This document shows positions 18,385-26,969 of a stretch of DNA of 40,143 nucleotides, piece after piece; position 1 is the first letter of the stretch; every line of letters starts with the position of its first letter. Origin of the DNA: Prevotella sp. GTDB taxonomy: Bacteria; Bacteroidota; Bacteroidia; Bacteroidales; Bacteroidaceae. The notes beneath the pieces were generated by a model. That model did not search any database, was not told the DNA's origin, and worked only from the letters and a program-made list of their open reading frames with translations. The translations under genes and the position numbers were made by a program. The stretch covers positions 1 through 40,143 of the forward strand of contig JAFZAE010000034.1 of the NCBI GenBank assembly GCA_017548385.1, given 5' to 3'.

Positions 18385-20763
18385 TCAAAACTCTACCAGT
18401 ACTCTTGCATTAATCTGCCGACCAGTGAGGTAGTTCGGCACGGCATATTGATGATTGGTTACGTCAGTAATCCAATAATATGAATTGACGTTGTTGATGC
18501 CGAAGAGATTGAGACAATCGATACCAAGCCAGATATTACGTGGCATGTTCTTCTTGGTTCGTTTGTCGTTGTCAAGGGCGCGGAAGCTCATGCCGATATC
18601 AGCGCGCTTATAGGCTGGGGCGCGGAAGTCGAATGACTCAATGCCACGGTGGGGTGCAGAGAAAGGAAGACCGTCAGCATAGGTGAGTTTCAGCGACATC
18701 TTCCAACGTTCAGTGTTTGGGAAATAGTCGGTGAAATTCAGACTCAGGGCAAAGCGTTGATCTGTTGGCATTGGGATGTCACGCCCATGGAGTTTCATCT
18801 TGGTGTTCATTACCGACAAGCTGACCCACGAGTCGGCACCGGGCACGAATTCTCCATAGAGTTTCATATCCAAACCCATGGCATGGCCGTTGGCTTCGTT
18901 GTGGCCATAATACACCACCTTCACATTGTTCACACTGTAAGGCACCAAATTGGCCATCAGTTTATAATATGCTTCAGCACTAAAACGATAGTTGCGCTCG
19001 TTCATCTTGAAACGATAGTCGAGAGCTGCAATGAAGTGGATAGACCTCTGGCTCTTGATTTTCTCGTTCAGAGTGGCATAGGTGATGCCCCCGATAGTGG
19101 TGGTGTCACGTAGTTCCTTGAAAAATGGTGCCTGATAATACAATCCGGTGGCAAAGCGATAGGTGATGTTGTAGTTGTAGGATGGCACGATGCTTAGAGA
19201 TACACGTGGACTGACAATGCTCTCATGGTTGAAGTTCCAGTGGGAGAAGCGTACACCATAGTTCAGGGTGTAGAAGGCGGTCTCTGCGGCATTGTTCCAA
19301 CGGTAACTGTCTTGAACGTAAGTCTCCAAACGATTGGCTTTTAGTTCGTTACGTGCATTCAGCGAGTAAATCATTAGTAGGTCCTTGCCTGTGTGGGGCA
19401 TGGTATAGCCGGCGGAGTCACGCATTTCATACTCCCTACTGTTCTCAGTGATATGTTCCAACTTATAAGTGATTCCTCCCTCAAAGTCGTGCTTGCCTGC
19501 CTTGTGAGCAAGACGGAGTTTAAATGTTTCTACATTAGCCTCTAAATAGTTGCGGGCATGGTCCATATAAGTTCCAACACCGAGGTTCTCGCTGGTTTCC
19601 GTTTGTGTGAGCCAATATTGCCCTTGAATGTCATACTGTTCCTGCTCTTTTGTGTAAAATGCCGAGGCGATGAACGACAGCGAGGTGGTTTCTGTGAAAT
19701 GTCGCGTAAGACTGGCCATACCGAAGTAGGTGCGGAAAATGTCTTTTTCCTTGCCGTCGAAATAGACTTTGAAATTTTTCACGTTCTCCATCGTACCGAA
19801 GTTGGTCTCACGGTCTTCGGGCGTGAAATTGTAGTGGTTTTCCGAAATGTTGCCAATGAGGTCGAAAGTCCACCGTTTGTTTGGCTTGAAACTCAGATAG
19901 GTCTGATAGTCCAGGAAATTAGGATGATATTCACCCTTGGTTTCCAACGACCCTAAAAGATAGCGGTTGGTTTTGTAGCGAAGACCATTGCTCCATGACA
20001 ATTTCTTGGTGCCTATACCAAAATAACCGCTTGCCCCTAAAAGACTTGCCGAGATGCTTCCTTCTAAGCGCTTCGGACGTTTGTAGGTGATGTCAAGTGC
20101 TGATGACATCTTGTCGCCATATTTGGCCTCGTAACCACCAGTAGAGAAGTTAATCTTTTCAACCATGTCGGGGTTGATGATAGACAGTCCCTCTTGTTGG
20201 CCACTGCGGACAAGGAAGGGACGGTAAACCTCGACATTGTTGATATAGACGCTGTTCTCGTCGAAACTACCGCCGCGAACATTGTATTGAGAAGATAACT
20301 CGCTGTGTGTCGAAACACCAGCCTGACCTTGAATCAACTCTTCAACTGCATTCCCTGTGGCAGTGGGGACGGTCTTCATGTCCTTGGTGTCCAACTCTTG
20401 TGTTTGGGTGGTCTGGCGGCGTGTCGTAGAGACAACCACCTCGTCAAGTTCGTTCTGGCTGTTGAGTTGGAGAATAAGGGTCTGTTTGCCCTTGGGGTTG
20501 CGGAGAACACGGGTCTTGCTGATGTAGCCAATCATGGAAAATTTCACCACCACGCTGTCTTCAGAGTTCAACTCTAGGCTGAATTCGCCGTGAATGTTGG
20601 TGAAGGTGACTTTACCCTGACTGGAACAGGTGACGCTGACGAGCTCTAGGGGATTGTTCTCGTCATCGCTTACCTTGCCCTGAAGGGTGAACGACTGTCC
20701 GAGCGCCCCCAGGCTGAAAACGGTGAATAATAATAAAAGTAGAAGACGTCTTCTCTGTTTCAT
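18385..20763 (-). CDS. TonB-dependent outer-membrane receptor with CarboxypepD_reg domain
   Basis: Outer-membrane 22-strand barrel transporter, 792 residues. Signal peptide ~1-22 (…GALGQ). Residues ~24-100 are a carboxypeptidase-regulatory-like domain (GKVSDDENNPLELVSV), followed by the connector LDEVVVSTTRR (~106-116), the plug (~125-225, with YNVRGGSFDENSVYINN) and the barrel, ending in the C-terminal Phe expected for an outer-membrane protein. It is much shorter than SusC proteins (~1000 residues) and has no SusD partner, so it is more like the receptors for small ligands such as metals, cofactors or peptides. It lies 48 bp downstream of the acyltransferase gene and may share its transcript. 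Ligand is unknown. Confidence 0.9.
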   Translation of the reverse strand: MKQRRRLLLLLLFTVFSLGALGQSFTLQGKVSDDENNPLELVSVTCSSQGKVTFTNIHGEFSLELNSEDSVVVKFSMIGYISKTRVLRNPKGKQTLILQLNSQNELDEVVVSTTRRQTTQTQELDTKDMKTVPTATGNAVEELIQGQAGVSTHSELSSQYNVRGGSFDENSVYINNVEVYRPFLVRSGQQEGLSIINPDMVEKINFSTGGYEAKYGDKMSSALDITYKRPKRLEGSISASLLGASGYFGIGTKKLSWSNGLRYKTNRYLLGSLETKGEYHPNFLDYQTYLSFKPNKRWTFDLIGNISENHYNFTPEDRETNFGTMENVKNFKVYFDGKEKDIFRTYFGMASLTRHFTETTSLSFIASAFYTKEQEQYDIQGQYWLTQTETSENLGVGTYMDHARNYLEANVETFKLRLAHKAGKHDFEGGITYKLEHITENSREYEMRDSAGYTMPHTGKDLLMIYSLNARNELKANRLETYVQDSYRWNNAAETAFYTLNYGVRFSHWNFNHESIVSPRVSLSIVPSYNYNITYRFATGLYYQAPFFKELRDTTTIGGITYATLNEKIKSQRSIHFIAALDYRFKMNERNYRFSAEAYYKLMANLVPYSVNNVKVVYYGHNEANGHAMGLDMKLYGEFVPGADSWVSLSVMNTKMKLHGRDIPMPTDQRFALSLNFTDYFPNTERWKMSLKLTYADGLPFSAPHRGIESFDFRAPAYKRADIGMSFRALDNDKRTKKNMPRNIWLGIDCLNLFGINNVNSYYWITDVTNHQYAVPNYLTGRQINARVLVEF

Positions 20764-20811
20764 CTAAAATATAACGTGATTTTCCCGCATATATTGTGTA
20801 GCGCCGCTGCA

Positions 20812-21789
20812 CTACTCTTTCATAAACCAACGAACGAATCGGTTGATGAAACCAAACGGGAACCTGAACCAGCGGAACGTGCTGGTAGGCTTGCCACCAA
20901 AACGGAGAATGGCCTCACGTGAGAGATTCTTGCGAAATGGCAGACCTGCATTCATAAAGCGCAGATGCTGGTAACCATTCTGATAACTATCTTCAAGAGC
21001 GTTCCAGATGGTCATAGTACGGGGATGGTGGAGCAGGTGAGACTTATTGCGTGCAGCCATATACCATACATAGGCATCCGACTTCGAATATACTACTGTA
21101 CAACCGCCAATGATGCGGTCCTTGTGGATGGTGACATATATACGGCCATGTTCGCTGTTCCATAATTGTAGGAACAATTCACGACGGGGAATGAAACGCT
21201 GGAACTTGAAACGATAGTATCGACGCAGCAGGGAGTGGAATTTCAACACTTCCTCCTCGTCCTTTGCCTCACGGGTTACCACACCGGTTTCGTACGTGTT
21301 GTCAATACGCTTCTTGGTCTTCTCCGCAATACGTTCGATGGGGGGCTTGCTGTGCAGGGAGTTGTGAATAGAGGTCCACCGGATGGGGAAATAATCCTGA
21401 CGGCGAAAATGACGGTAGCCAAACATTTTCTTGCTCAGGTTGCTAAACTCGATGTAAAGGCACATCTTGCGGCGGAAAAGACGTGTAAATGCCAACATCA
21501 TTTCTCCGAAAATGGCATTTTTATCTACCCCCGGGCGATATTCTCCCTCACCGTAAATGCGAGCATTGGAATAGAGATAGGGGGGGATGAACGACCCTCG
21601 GCGATAAACCACAGCGAAAAGATTTCCCATAATGCTGCCATCTGAGTCATAGGAGATGGCCATGTAGGGCGTGCAGCCAGGAGTTTGTTCCATCATTAAG
21701 AACAGGTCCTTGCTGTGGAAAAAATTGTCCTGACTTATTTCGGGCAATTCTTCGCTCTTGTTGATTATACGTACCTCTGTGCTGGACAT
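20812..21789 (-). CDS. FemAB/GNAT-like N-acyltransferase
   Basis: A 325-residue cytoplasmic protein with the double-GNAT look of FemAB/BioF2-like acyltransferases: N-terminal substrate part with PYMAISYDSDGSIMGNLFAVV, a basic middle (KTKKRIDNTYETGVV), and a C-terminal GNAT core with RIYVTIHKDRIIGGCTVVYS and YLHFMNAG-like sequence (HLRFMNAGLPFRKN). Such proteins transfer amino-acyl or acyl groups to peptidoglycan precursors, lipids or polysaccharides. No signal peptide. It sits between the GH2 gene (66 bp upstream, filled with CTATAG repeats) and the TonB receptor (48 bp downstream). The start MSSTEVRI is the first ATG in frame. Substrate cannot be told. Confidence 0.7.
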   Translation of the reverse strand: MSSTEVRIINKSEELPEISQDNFFHSKDLFLMMEQTPGCTPYMAISYDSDGSIMGNLFAVVYRRGSFIPPYLYSNARIYGEGEYRPGVDKNAIFGEMMLAFTRLFRRKMCLYIEFSNLSKKMFGYRHFRRQDYFPIRWTSIHNSLHSKPPIERIAEKTKKRIDNTYETGVVTREAKDEEEVLKFHSLLRRYYRFKFQRFIPRRELFLQLWNSEHGRIYVTIHKDRIIGGCTVVYSKSDAYVWYMAARNKSHLLHHPRTMTIWNALEDSYQNGYQHLRFMNAGLPFRKNLSREAILRFGGKPTSTFRWFRFPFGFINRFVRWFMKE

Positions 21790-21855
21790 TTTATATAGTG
21801 TCTATAGTATCTATAGTGACTATTGCATTTATGGTATCTATACTTTTTATAGGGT
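21790..21855. repeat. CTATAGTGACTATAG-type array
   Basis: Imperfect 9-10-bp units (TCTATAGTA, TCTATAGTGAC, ATTTATGG) fill the 66-bp gap between the GH2 stop and the acyltransferase start. The same unit type fills the gap one gene upstream (24279-24336). Confidence 0.75.
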
Positions 21856-24267
21856 TTATTTTGTCCCCATCTTCGTTTTGACTGTTTTCATTCCTGGGCA
21901 TGTGGTGGTGAGTACGATGTCAGAGGGTGATTGCCCGGAGCGCAGGATGACCATGGCAGAGCCATTCCAGAGACGACGATGATCAACGACGTTTAACTCG
22001 TCGCTGTTGATGTCACCATTGGTCACAGCTACTATGCGGGCATCACCGCTGACGGAGAATTGCAACTCATCCTGGGCGGTATACACACGGCGTCCTTTTT
22101 TATCGACAGCCATGACACGCACGTGTTGCAGGTCGTTGCAATCGGCATGCCACTCCATATTGTCAGGGGTAACGACTAAACGAACGGCTTTGCCGGAGGT
22201 TTCCACCCGATGGCGTGCCACGGCGACTTTGCTGCCGTCATTTCGTGCTATGGCTTCTATAGCTCCTGGGGCATAGATGATGCCATCCCAGTGGATTCTG
22301 TTGCGCTGTTTGGGGTCGTTCTTGAGGTTTCGCTTGACACCGAGACTTTTGCCGTTGACTAATAGTTCCACCTCATCGGCATTGGTATAAGTCCAGAGTG
22401 AAAGTGTGTCGCCTTCGTGACGGTTCCAGTGGTCGCTCATCCCGTCGTTGTTGAAGACGATGCCATTCCAGTCTTCACTCTTGGCTTTGGTGTCAATGAT
22501 GCCAATGTGAACCGTGGGTTCCTCGGGCTTGAACATCGAGCGGATGAGCCAGGCACGAGGCTTGGGTTCCAGGGAGATGTCAAACACACCATCGTTCCAT
22601 CCTTTCGCAGGCCAGCCGCGTGACTCACCAAGGTAATCAATCATTCCCCAATAGGCTAGACCTATCACTTTGTCGAGATTCATCTCGAAGAAATTCGGGC
22701 CCATCATCGTGGTGTTGGCCTCACTTTGATAGAATATCATGTGGGGAAAACGGCGAGAATCACCGGGGAAATACATATATCGATAGTTGTAAGCCTGAAT
22801 GTCGGTAATCATCGCGAGGGGCGCCGGCAGAGAGTCGGTCTGATGGTCACGACCACGGGGATGCATGGCAACGGTGACCAGTCTGGTGCTGTCATAGCGT
22901 TGCAGCAACTCTTTCTGCAATTTATAGGGTGTTAGCCCCCAGTCGCCGAAGGGTAGGTTGGTATAGGTCTGCAACTCATTGCCGAGACTCCAAAACACCA
23001 CACATGGGTGGTTACGGTCACGTTTGATGAATTCGGGCACATCGTGCTGCCACAGGTTCACCCATTTCTCACGGCCACCGCAATATTGGTCAAGCCATTT
23101 GTCATACAACTCATCCACCACCAAGATACCGTAACGGTCACAGAGTTCGAGCAATGAGGTGGAATAGGGGTTGTGGGAAGTGCGGATATGGTTGAACCCA
23201 AACTCCTTGAGCAGTTGGATGCGTTTTTCAATGGCACGAGGATAGGCTGCGGCACCTAAGGCACCGAGGGAGTGATGGTTGGCGATGCCTTTCAATAGCA
23301 CTTTCTTTCCATTGAGGCGCATTCCAAAGTCGGGGGAAAATTCTACGGTGCGCACACCGAATTGCTGGATGACACTATCGCGGACATTGCCATCAGCATC
23401 GTAGAGGGTTACCTCGGCTGTGTAGAGGTTGGGGTGGTCACAATCCCAAAGTTGGGCGTTGACGAGGTGGGTGGATTGCATGCGCATTTCTTGAACACGC
23501 AATTTACGGTTACGCTGCACATCCTCGCGGCGCTCTGACACCACATTACCCTTGGGATCAATGATGCGAAGTCCCACATTTTGTGTTGCGGGATTGTCCT
23601 TCGTATAATTGGCTGCTTCTATCTGGATGTCAACCTCGCTATTGTTATGGGTGGTGATATACAATGGATGACGGGTGAAGTAAATCTCTGGGTCTGTCAC
23701 TACGAGGCTTACATCGCGAAATAGACCACCGCCGGTGTACCAACGGGAGTTGTTGGGTTCACGAGTGTCGGCTCTTACCGCAATAACATTGGGCGAATCC
23801 CATTGCACTTTCTTGGTGATGTCAGCCTCAAAGCCTAAATAGCCGTAGTCGGTCTTGCCTATCAACTCACCATTCAAATAGACATCACCCACATACATGA
23901 TGCCTTCAAAGTCGAGTATTAATCGCTTGCCGCGCATAGATGTGTCAAGGATGATTGGACGGCGATACCAGCCGATACCCATCTCCTTAAAACCACGGCT
24001 GCTCAGCCTGCTCTTGATGTTGGCACCTGGGTCACTGTTGTCGGCACGCTCATCGGCTGTCGGGGGAATCCAAGGCTGTTCTATTTGGAAGTCATGAGGC
24101 AAATCCATTTGGCGCCATCCGCTATCATCGAAAGACACCATGGCGGCATCTTCCACATCACCGGCATGGAATTTCCATCCAAAGTCCAAATTATGCACTT
24201 TGCGTACCTGGGCTCCGACGGTCAAACCTGCAAGAACTGCTAAGATCAGAAATATAGTTCTTTTCAT
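21856..24267 (-). CDS. Secreted GH2 beta-galactosidase-like enzyme (DUF4982 type)
   Basis: Retaining glycoside hydrolase of family 2, 803 residues. The frame extends to 24321, but the ATG at 24267 starts a proper signal peptide (MKRTIFLILAVLAGLTVGAQ), and the upstream part overlaps CTATAG repeats. Domains: sugar-binding jelly roll ~25-190 (GIGWYRRPI), Ig-like ~190-310, TIM barrel ~315-600, then further beta domains including a DUF4982-like one. Acid/base Glu431 is in FWSLGNELQ; the probable nucleophile is Glu516 in FYQSEAN; NHIRTSHNPYS and LVVDELYDKW are also typical. Linked to GH105 by an 62-bp gap, it probably removes beta-galactosyl side chains of RG-I, though related enzymes also act on other beta-galactosides or uronides. 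Confidence 0.88.
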   Translation of the reverse strand: MKRTIFLILAVLAGLTVGAQVRKVHNLDFGWKFHAGDVEDAAMVSFDDSGWRQMDLPHDFQIEQPWIPPTADERADNSDPGANIKSRLSSRGFKEMGIGWYRRPIILDTSMRGKRLILDFEGIMYVGDVYLNGELIGKTDYGYLGFEADITKKVQWDSPNVIAVRADTREPNNSRWYTGGGLFRDVSLVVTDPEIYFTRHPLYITTHNNSEVDIQIEAANYTKDNPATQNVGLRIIDPKGNVVSERREDVQRNRKLRVQEMRMQSTHLVNAQLWDCDHPNLYTAEVTLYDADGNVRDSVIQQFGVRTVEFSPDFGMRLNGKKVLLKGIANHHSLGALGAAAYPRAIEKRIQLLKEFGFNHIRTSHNPYSTSLLELCDRYGILVVDELYDKWLDQYCGGREKWVNLWQHDVPEFIKRDRNHPCVVFWSLGNELQTYTNLPFGDWGLTPYKLQKELLQRYDSTRLVTVAMHPRGRDHQTDSLPAPLAMITDIQAYNYRYMYFPGDSRRFPHMIFYQSEANTTMMGPNFFEMNLDKVIGLAYWGMIDYLGESRGWPAKGWNDGVFDISLEPKPRAWLIRSMFKPEEPTVHIGIIDTKAKSEDWNGIVFNNDGMSDHWNRHEGDTLSLWTYTNADEVELLVNGKSLGVKRNLKNDPKQRNRIHWDGIIYAPGAIEAIARNDGSKVAVARHRVETSGKAVRLVVTPDNMEWHADCNDLQHVRVMAVDKKGRRVYTAQDELQFSVSGDARIVAVTNGDINSDELNVVDHRRLWNGSAMVILRSGQSPSDIVLTTTCPGMKTVKTKMGTK

Positions 24268-24278
24268 CGTTTTGTGAG

Positions 24279-24336
24279 GTGTCTCTATAATTCCTATAGT
24301 CACTATAGCATCTATAGCCACTATAATATCTATCTT
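24279..24336. repeat. CTATAGTCACTATAGCATC-type array overlapping a stop codon
   Basis: Units CTATAGT, CACTATAG, CATCTATAG, CCACTATAATATC. The array fills the gap between GH105 and the GH2 gene, and its last units run over the GH105 stop codon. Confidence 0.75.
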
Positions 24337-25448
24337 TCTATCATCTTATAATATTCCGTGGCTCCGAGAAGGAAGCAACCTGTACCATAGTCTTCGAAGT
24401 CAGGCACCTTGGTATAGCTCAGGGGCTGGCCTGCAGACGGGTCTTTGCCTGTACCCTGTACCCATCCAAGAAAACCGTCTGGGTGAACACAGTCACGCAC
24501 CAAAGCTGCCCATGCCTTGTCACAGGCGGGCTTATATTTCTTTGCCTTCAAGATGCCATGGTTGATGCCCCAACTCAGTCCGTAGAGAAAAAGGGCAGTG
24601 CCCGTGAGTTCCTTGCCGCCATATGTCACCGGACTCATCAGACTGGGATTCCATAAACCGTCCTCGCGCTGGCATTGTATGAGCGCATTGCTCATCAGGA
24701 TGAAGTCTTTCTTCAAACCTTTGTAATATTTGTCTTTCTTTCCGATGTCATCCATCACCCTTACAAGAGCAGCAAAAACCCAACCACTTCCACGACTCCA
24801 ATAACAGTTCTGACCGTCGCTTTCTTTGTAAGGGGGGACATAGTCGGCATCACGCCACCAGAGACCTTCTGTCACGTTGAACAACCCTCCGCCACAGGTG
24901 TCGCGGGTCCAAGTGTACATCTTCATGCCGTGGTCTAGGTATTTCCGCTCACCCGTGGCCTTATACATCCTGCTATACACGGGCATCGCCATCTGAATGG
25001 CATCTATCCAAGTCCACCAACCTATCTTCTTGGTCATCTGATGGTCTAGGTTTTCACGTACATGTTCTATCATCCGACTATCGTGGGTCATCATGTAACG
25101 GTCCAGATAGGTTTGCTCGCAGCATTGGTCATCGGCATCGCAGGTGTTGACACCGTTGCGAGGAGACCACTGGTGAAAATTGGCCCATCGGTCAGTGTAT
25201 TGGATATATTCTTCTTTAGGATCGATGGTATAAAGAGCCATGAGACCTTCGTAATAGACAGCACGGGTCCATAAATTGCTGGGACGGATACGACCTACGT
25301 TGGTTGCCTCGGTGGGGTCGGCATACTTCCGCATGAAATAAGTGTTCACTTTCCGTGCGTTCTGAAGCACCTCTTCTGAGGTTGGCTGTTGTCCGCACAT
25401 GAAGATGACAGTGAAAATAAACAGTAATAAGGTAATTGTTCTTTTCAT
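24330..25448 (-). CDS. Secreted GH105 unsaturated rhamnogalacturonyl hydrolase
   Basis: Removes the 4,5-unsaturated galacturonic acid that lyases such as PL11 leave at the non-reducing end of RG oligosaccharides. It has the (alpha/alpha)6 barrel pattern of YteR/YesR. A signal peptide covers ~1-19 (cleavage near CGQQ). The likely catalytic aspartate is Asp149 in WWTWIDAIQMAMPV; other family segments are WTRAVYYEGLMALY (~60-73), YWSRGSGWVFAALVRVM, and GTALFLYGLSWGIN near the end. Length 372 is normal. It is first in a run with the GH2 enzyme, so uronyl and galactosyl removal are probably co-expressed. It is physically apart from the PL11 pair, 17 kb away. Confidence 0.9.
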   Translation of the reverse strand: MKRTITLLLFIFTVIFMCGQQPTSEEVLQNARKVNTYFMRKYADPTEATNVGRIRPSNLWTRAVYYEGLMALYTIDPKEEYIQYTDRWANFHQWSPRNGVNTCDADDQCCEQTYLDRYMMTHDSRMIEHVRENLDHQMTKKIGWWTWIDAIQMAMPVYSRMYKATGERKYLDHGMKMYTWTRDTCGGGLFNVTEGLWWRDADYVPPYKESDGQNCYWSRGSGWVFAALVRVMDDIGKKDKYYKGLKKDFILMSNALIQCQREDGLWNPSLMSPVTYGGKELTGTALFLYGLSWGINHGILKAKKYKPACDKAWAALVRDCVHPDGFLGWVQGTGKDPSAGQPLSYTKVPDFEDYGTGCFLLGATEYYKMIER

Positions 25449-25520
25449 ATTTATTTAGGTAGTTTTAGCTTGTTTTTCTTGAAAAATCATAGATAATTTG
25501 GTGTCAACTCAAAGATATTG

Positions 25521-25528
25521 CAAAATTA
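25521..25528 (-). promoter_or_regulatory. -7 box (TAATTTTG) for the GH105-GH2 run
   Basis: Minus-strand TAATTTTGC, 73 bp upstream of the GH105 ATG, behind an AT-rich stretch. A second match, TATCTTTG, lies at 25510-25517; either could be used. Confidence 0.55.
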
Positions 25529-25659
25529 TATAAAAAAAATGACACTTTCTCATTTGTCGGATAAAAATATTCTTTCCATATAACCAATTGCTCCTTTTTC
25601 TTGTGATTTATACATAATATTCCATTTCGTTCAACGTTATTTTTGAAAATACTCGAAAA

Positions 25660-26802
25660 ATGATCCCATTTCTTAGTCTTATACAGCGTACACGACTACA
25701 TGCAGAGGAAATAAACAATGCCGTTGCCGAAGTAGTAAACTCCGGATGGTATCTCTTGGGTAAACGGCTGGAACAGTTTGAACAGGAATATGCCCATTAT
25801 ATTGGAACAAGACATTGTGTAGGCGTTTCGAATGGCTTGGATGCAATAACTTTGATATATCGTGCATACATCGAATTGGGGATGATGCAACCGGGAGATG
25901 AGGTCATCGTACCAGCCAACACTTATATTGCCTCTATATTGGCCGTCTCGGAGAATGGCCTAAAACCTGTGTTGGTCGAACCGGATGTGAATACATTGCT
26001 GATGAATCCGGAACTGATAGAGCAACATATCACTCCCCGAACAAAATCAATCTTGATGGTTCATCTATATGGACGCTGTGCATGGAGTCAAATAGTGCAG
26101 GATGTTTGCCAAAAATATGATTTACGCTTGGTGGAGGACAACGCTCAGGCGCATGGCTGTCGTTGTGAGAAAGGGATGACAGGAGCATTGGGTGATGCTG
26201 CTGCTCATAGTTTCTATCCCACCAAAAACTTGGGGGCTTTAGGGGATGCTGGAGCAGTGACAACCAACGACAACCAACTTGCCGAAATCATTCGGACATT
26301 GCGCAATTATGGCTCATCACGAAAATATGTCTTTGACTATAAGGGACGCAACTGTCGCATGGATGAGTTACAGGCAGCAGTGCTGAGTGTCAAACTGAAA
26401 TATTTAGATGAGGAAAATGAGAAACGACGCAAGATAGCCTCTTATTATCTCGAACATCTGGCATCGCCTTTTATCTCTCTTCCTGATCCAATGGCGATAA
26501 ATAGCAATGTATGGCATTTGTTCCCCGTTTATTGTGGAGAAGATAAGAGTATATTCAAGTGGGAGGACGATGGGCCACGTCTCCGTGACCGTTTACGCCA
26601 ATTCCTTCTCGCCGAGGATATTGAGACACAGGTGCATTATCCCATACCACCACATAGACAACAGTGTTATGACGAATACTCCTCCTTATCTCTTCCCATC
26701 ACTGACTATATCCATGCTGCTGAATTGAGTCTTCCCATCGGACCGGAACTTTCTCTCGACAATGCTGCAAAAGTTGTCTCTGCAATCAACCGCTTCGTGT
26801 AA
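25660..26802 (+). CDS. DegT/DnrJ/EryC1/StrS PLP-dependent sugar aminotransferase
   Basis: Cytoplasmic aminotransferase of 380 residues that converts a keto-sugar nucleotide to an amino sugar. Motifs: GVSNGLDAITL (55-65), EVIVPANTYIAS (81-92), DNAQAHG (160-166), the PLP-binding lysine Lys189 in SFYPTKNLGALGDAGAV, and RNYGSSRKY followed by GRNCRMDELQAAVL. The overall pattern is closest to dTDP-3-keto-6-deoxyhexose 3-aminotransferases such as FdtB/QdtB, with the glutamine-type DNAQAHG. Such genes normally sit among other dTDP-sugar genes, but here no rmlA/B, isomerase or acyltransferase for the same pathway is next to it. A weak -7 box (TATTTTTG, 25638-25645) lies only 14 bp before the ATG. Confidence 0.9.
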   Translation: MIPFLSLIQRTRLHAEEINNAVAEVVNSGWYLLGKRLEQFEQEYAHYIGTRHCVGVSNGLDAITLIYRAYIELGMMQPGDEVIVPANTYIASILAVSENGLKPVLVEPDVNTLLMNPELIEQHITPRTKSILMVHLYGRCAWSQIVQDVCQKYDLRLVEDNAQAHGCRCEKGMTGALGDAAAHSFYPTKNLGALGDAGAVTTNDNQLAEIIRTLRNYGSSRKYVFDYKGRNCRMDELQAAVLSVKLKYLDEENEKRRKIASYYLEHLASPFISLPDPMAINSNVWHLFPVYCGEDKSIFKWEDDGPRLRDRLRQFLLAEDIETQVHYPIPPHRQQCYDEYSSLSLPITDYIHAAELSLPIGPELSLDNAAKVVSAINRFV

Positions 26803-26896
26803 TAAAGTAACTTCTTTCCTCTAATCCTGCCTAGGTCTACTTGTCACCCCAAAAAAATATTCCCATACTTTATTTCGCTATTCCCATTTTTTGTAG

Positions 26897-26904
26897 TAAT
26901 TTTG
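26897..26904 (+). promoter_or_regulatory. -7 box (TAATTTTG) for the RsiV-like gene
   Basis: TAATTTTGC, 65 bp upstream of the ATG at 26970. A TTTCG about 20 bp upstream may stand in for the -33 TTTG. Confidence 0.6.
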
Positions 26905-26969
26905 CAAACCCTATAGAGTGTGTGTATTTATTAATTGGTTTTGTTTCTTGATAATTACAATATAAATTA

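Noticed and set aside
24268..24321. 18-residue N-terminal extension of the GH2 galactosidase
   Set aside because: It is encoded by the CTATAG repeat region and would bury the signal peptide.
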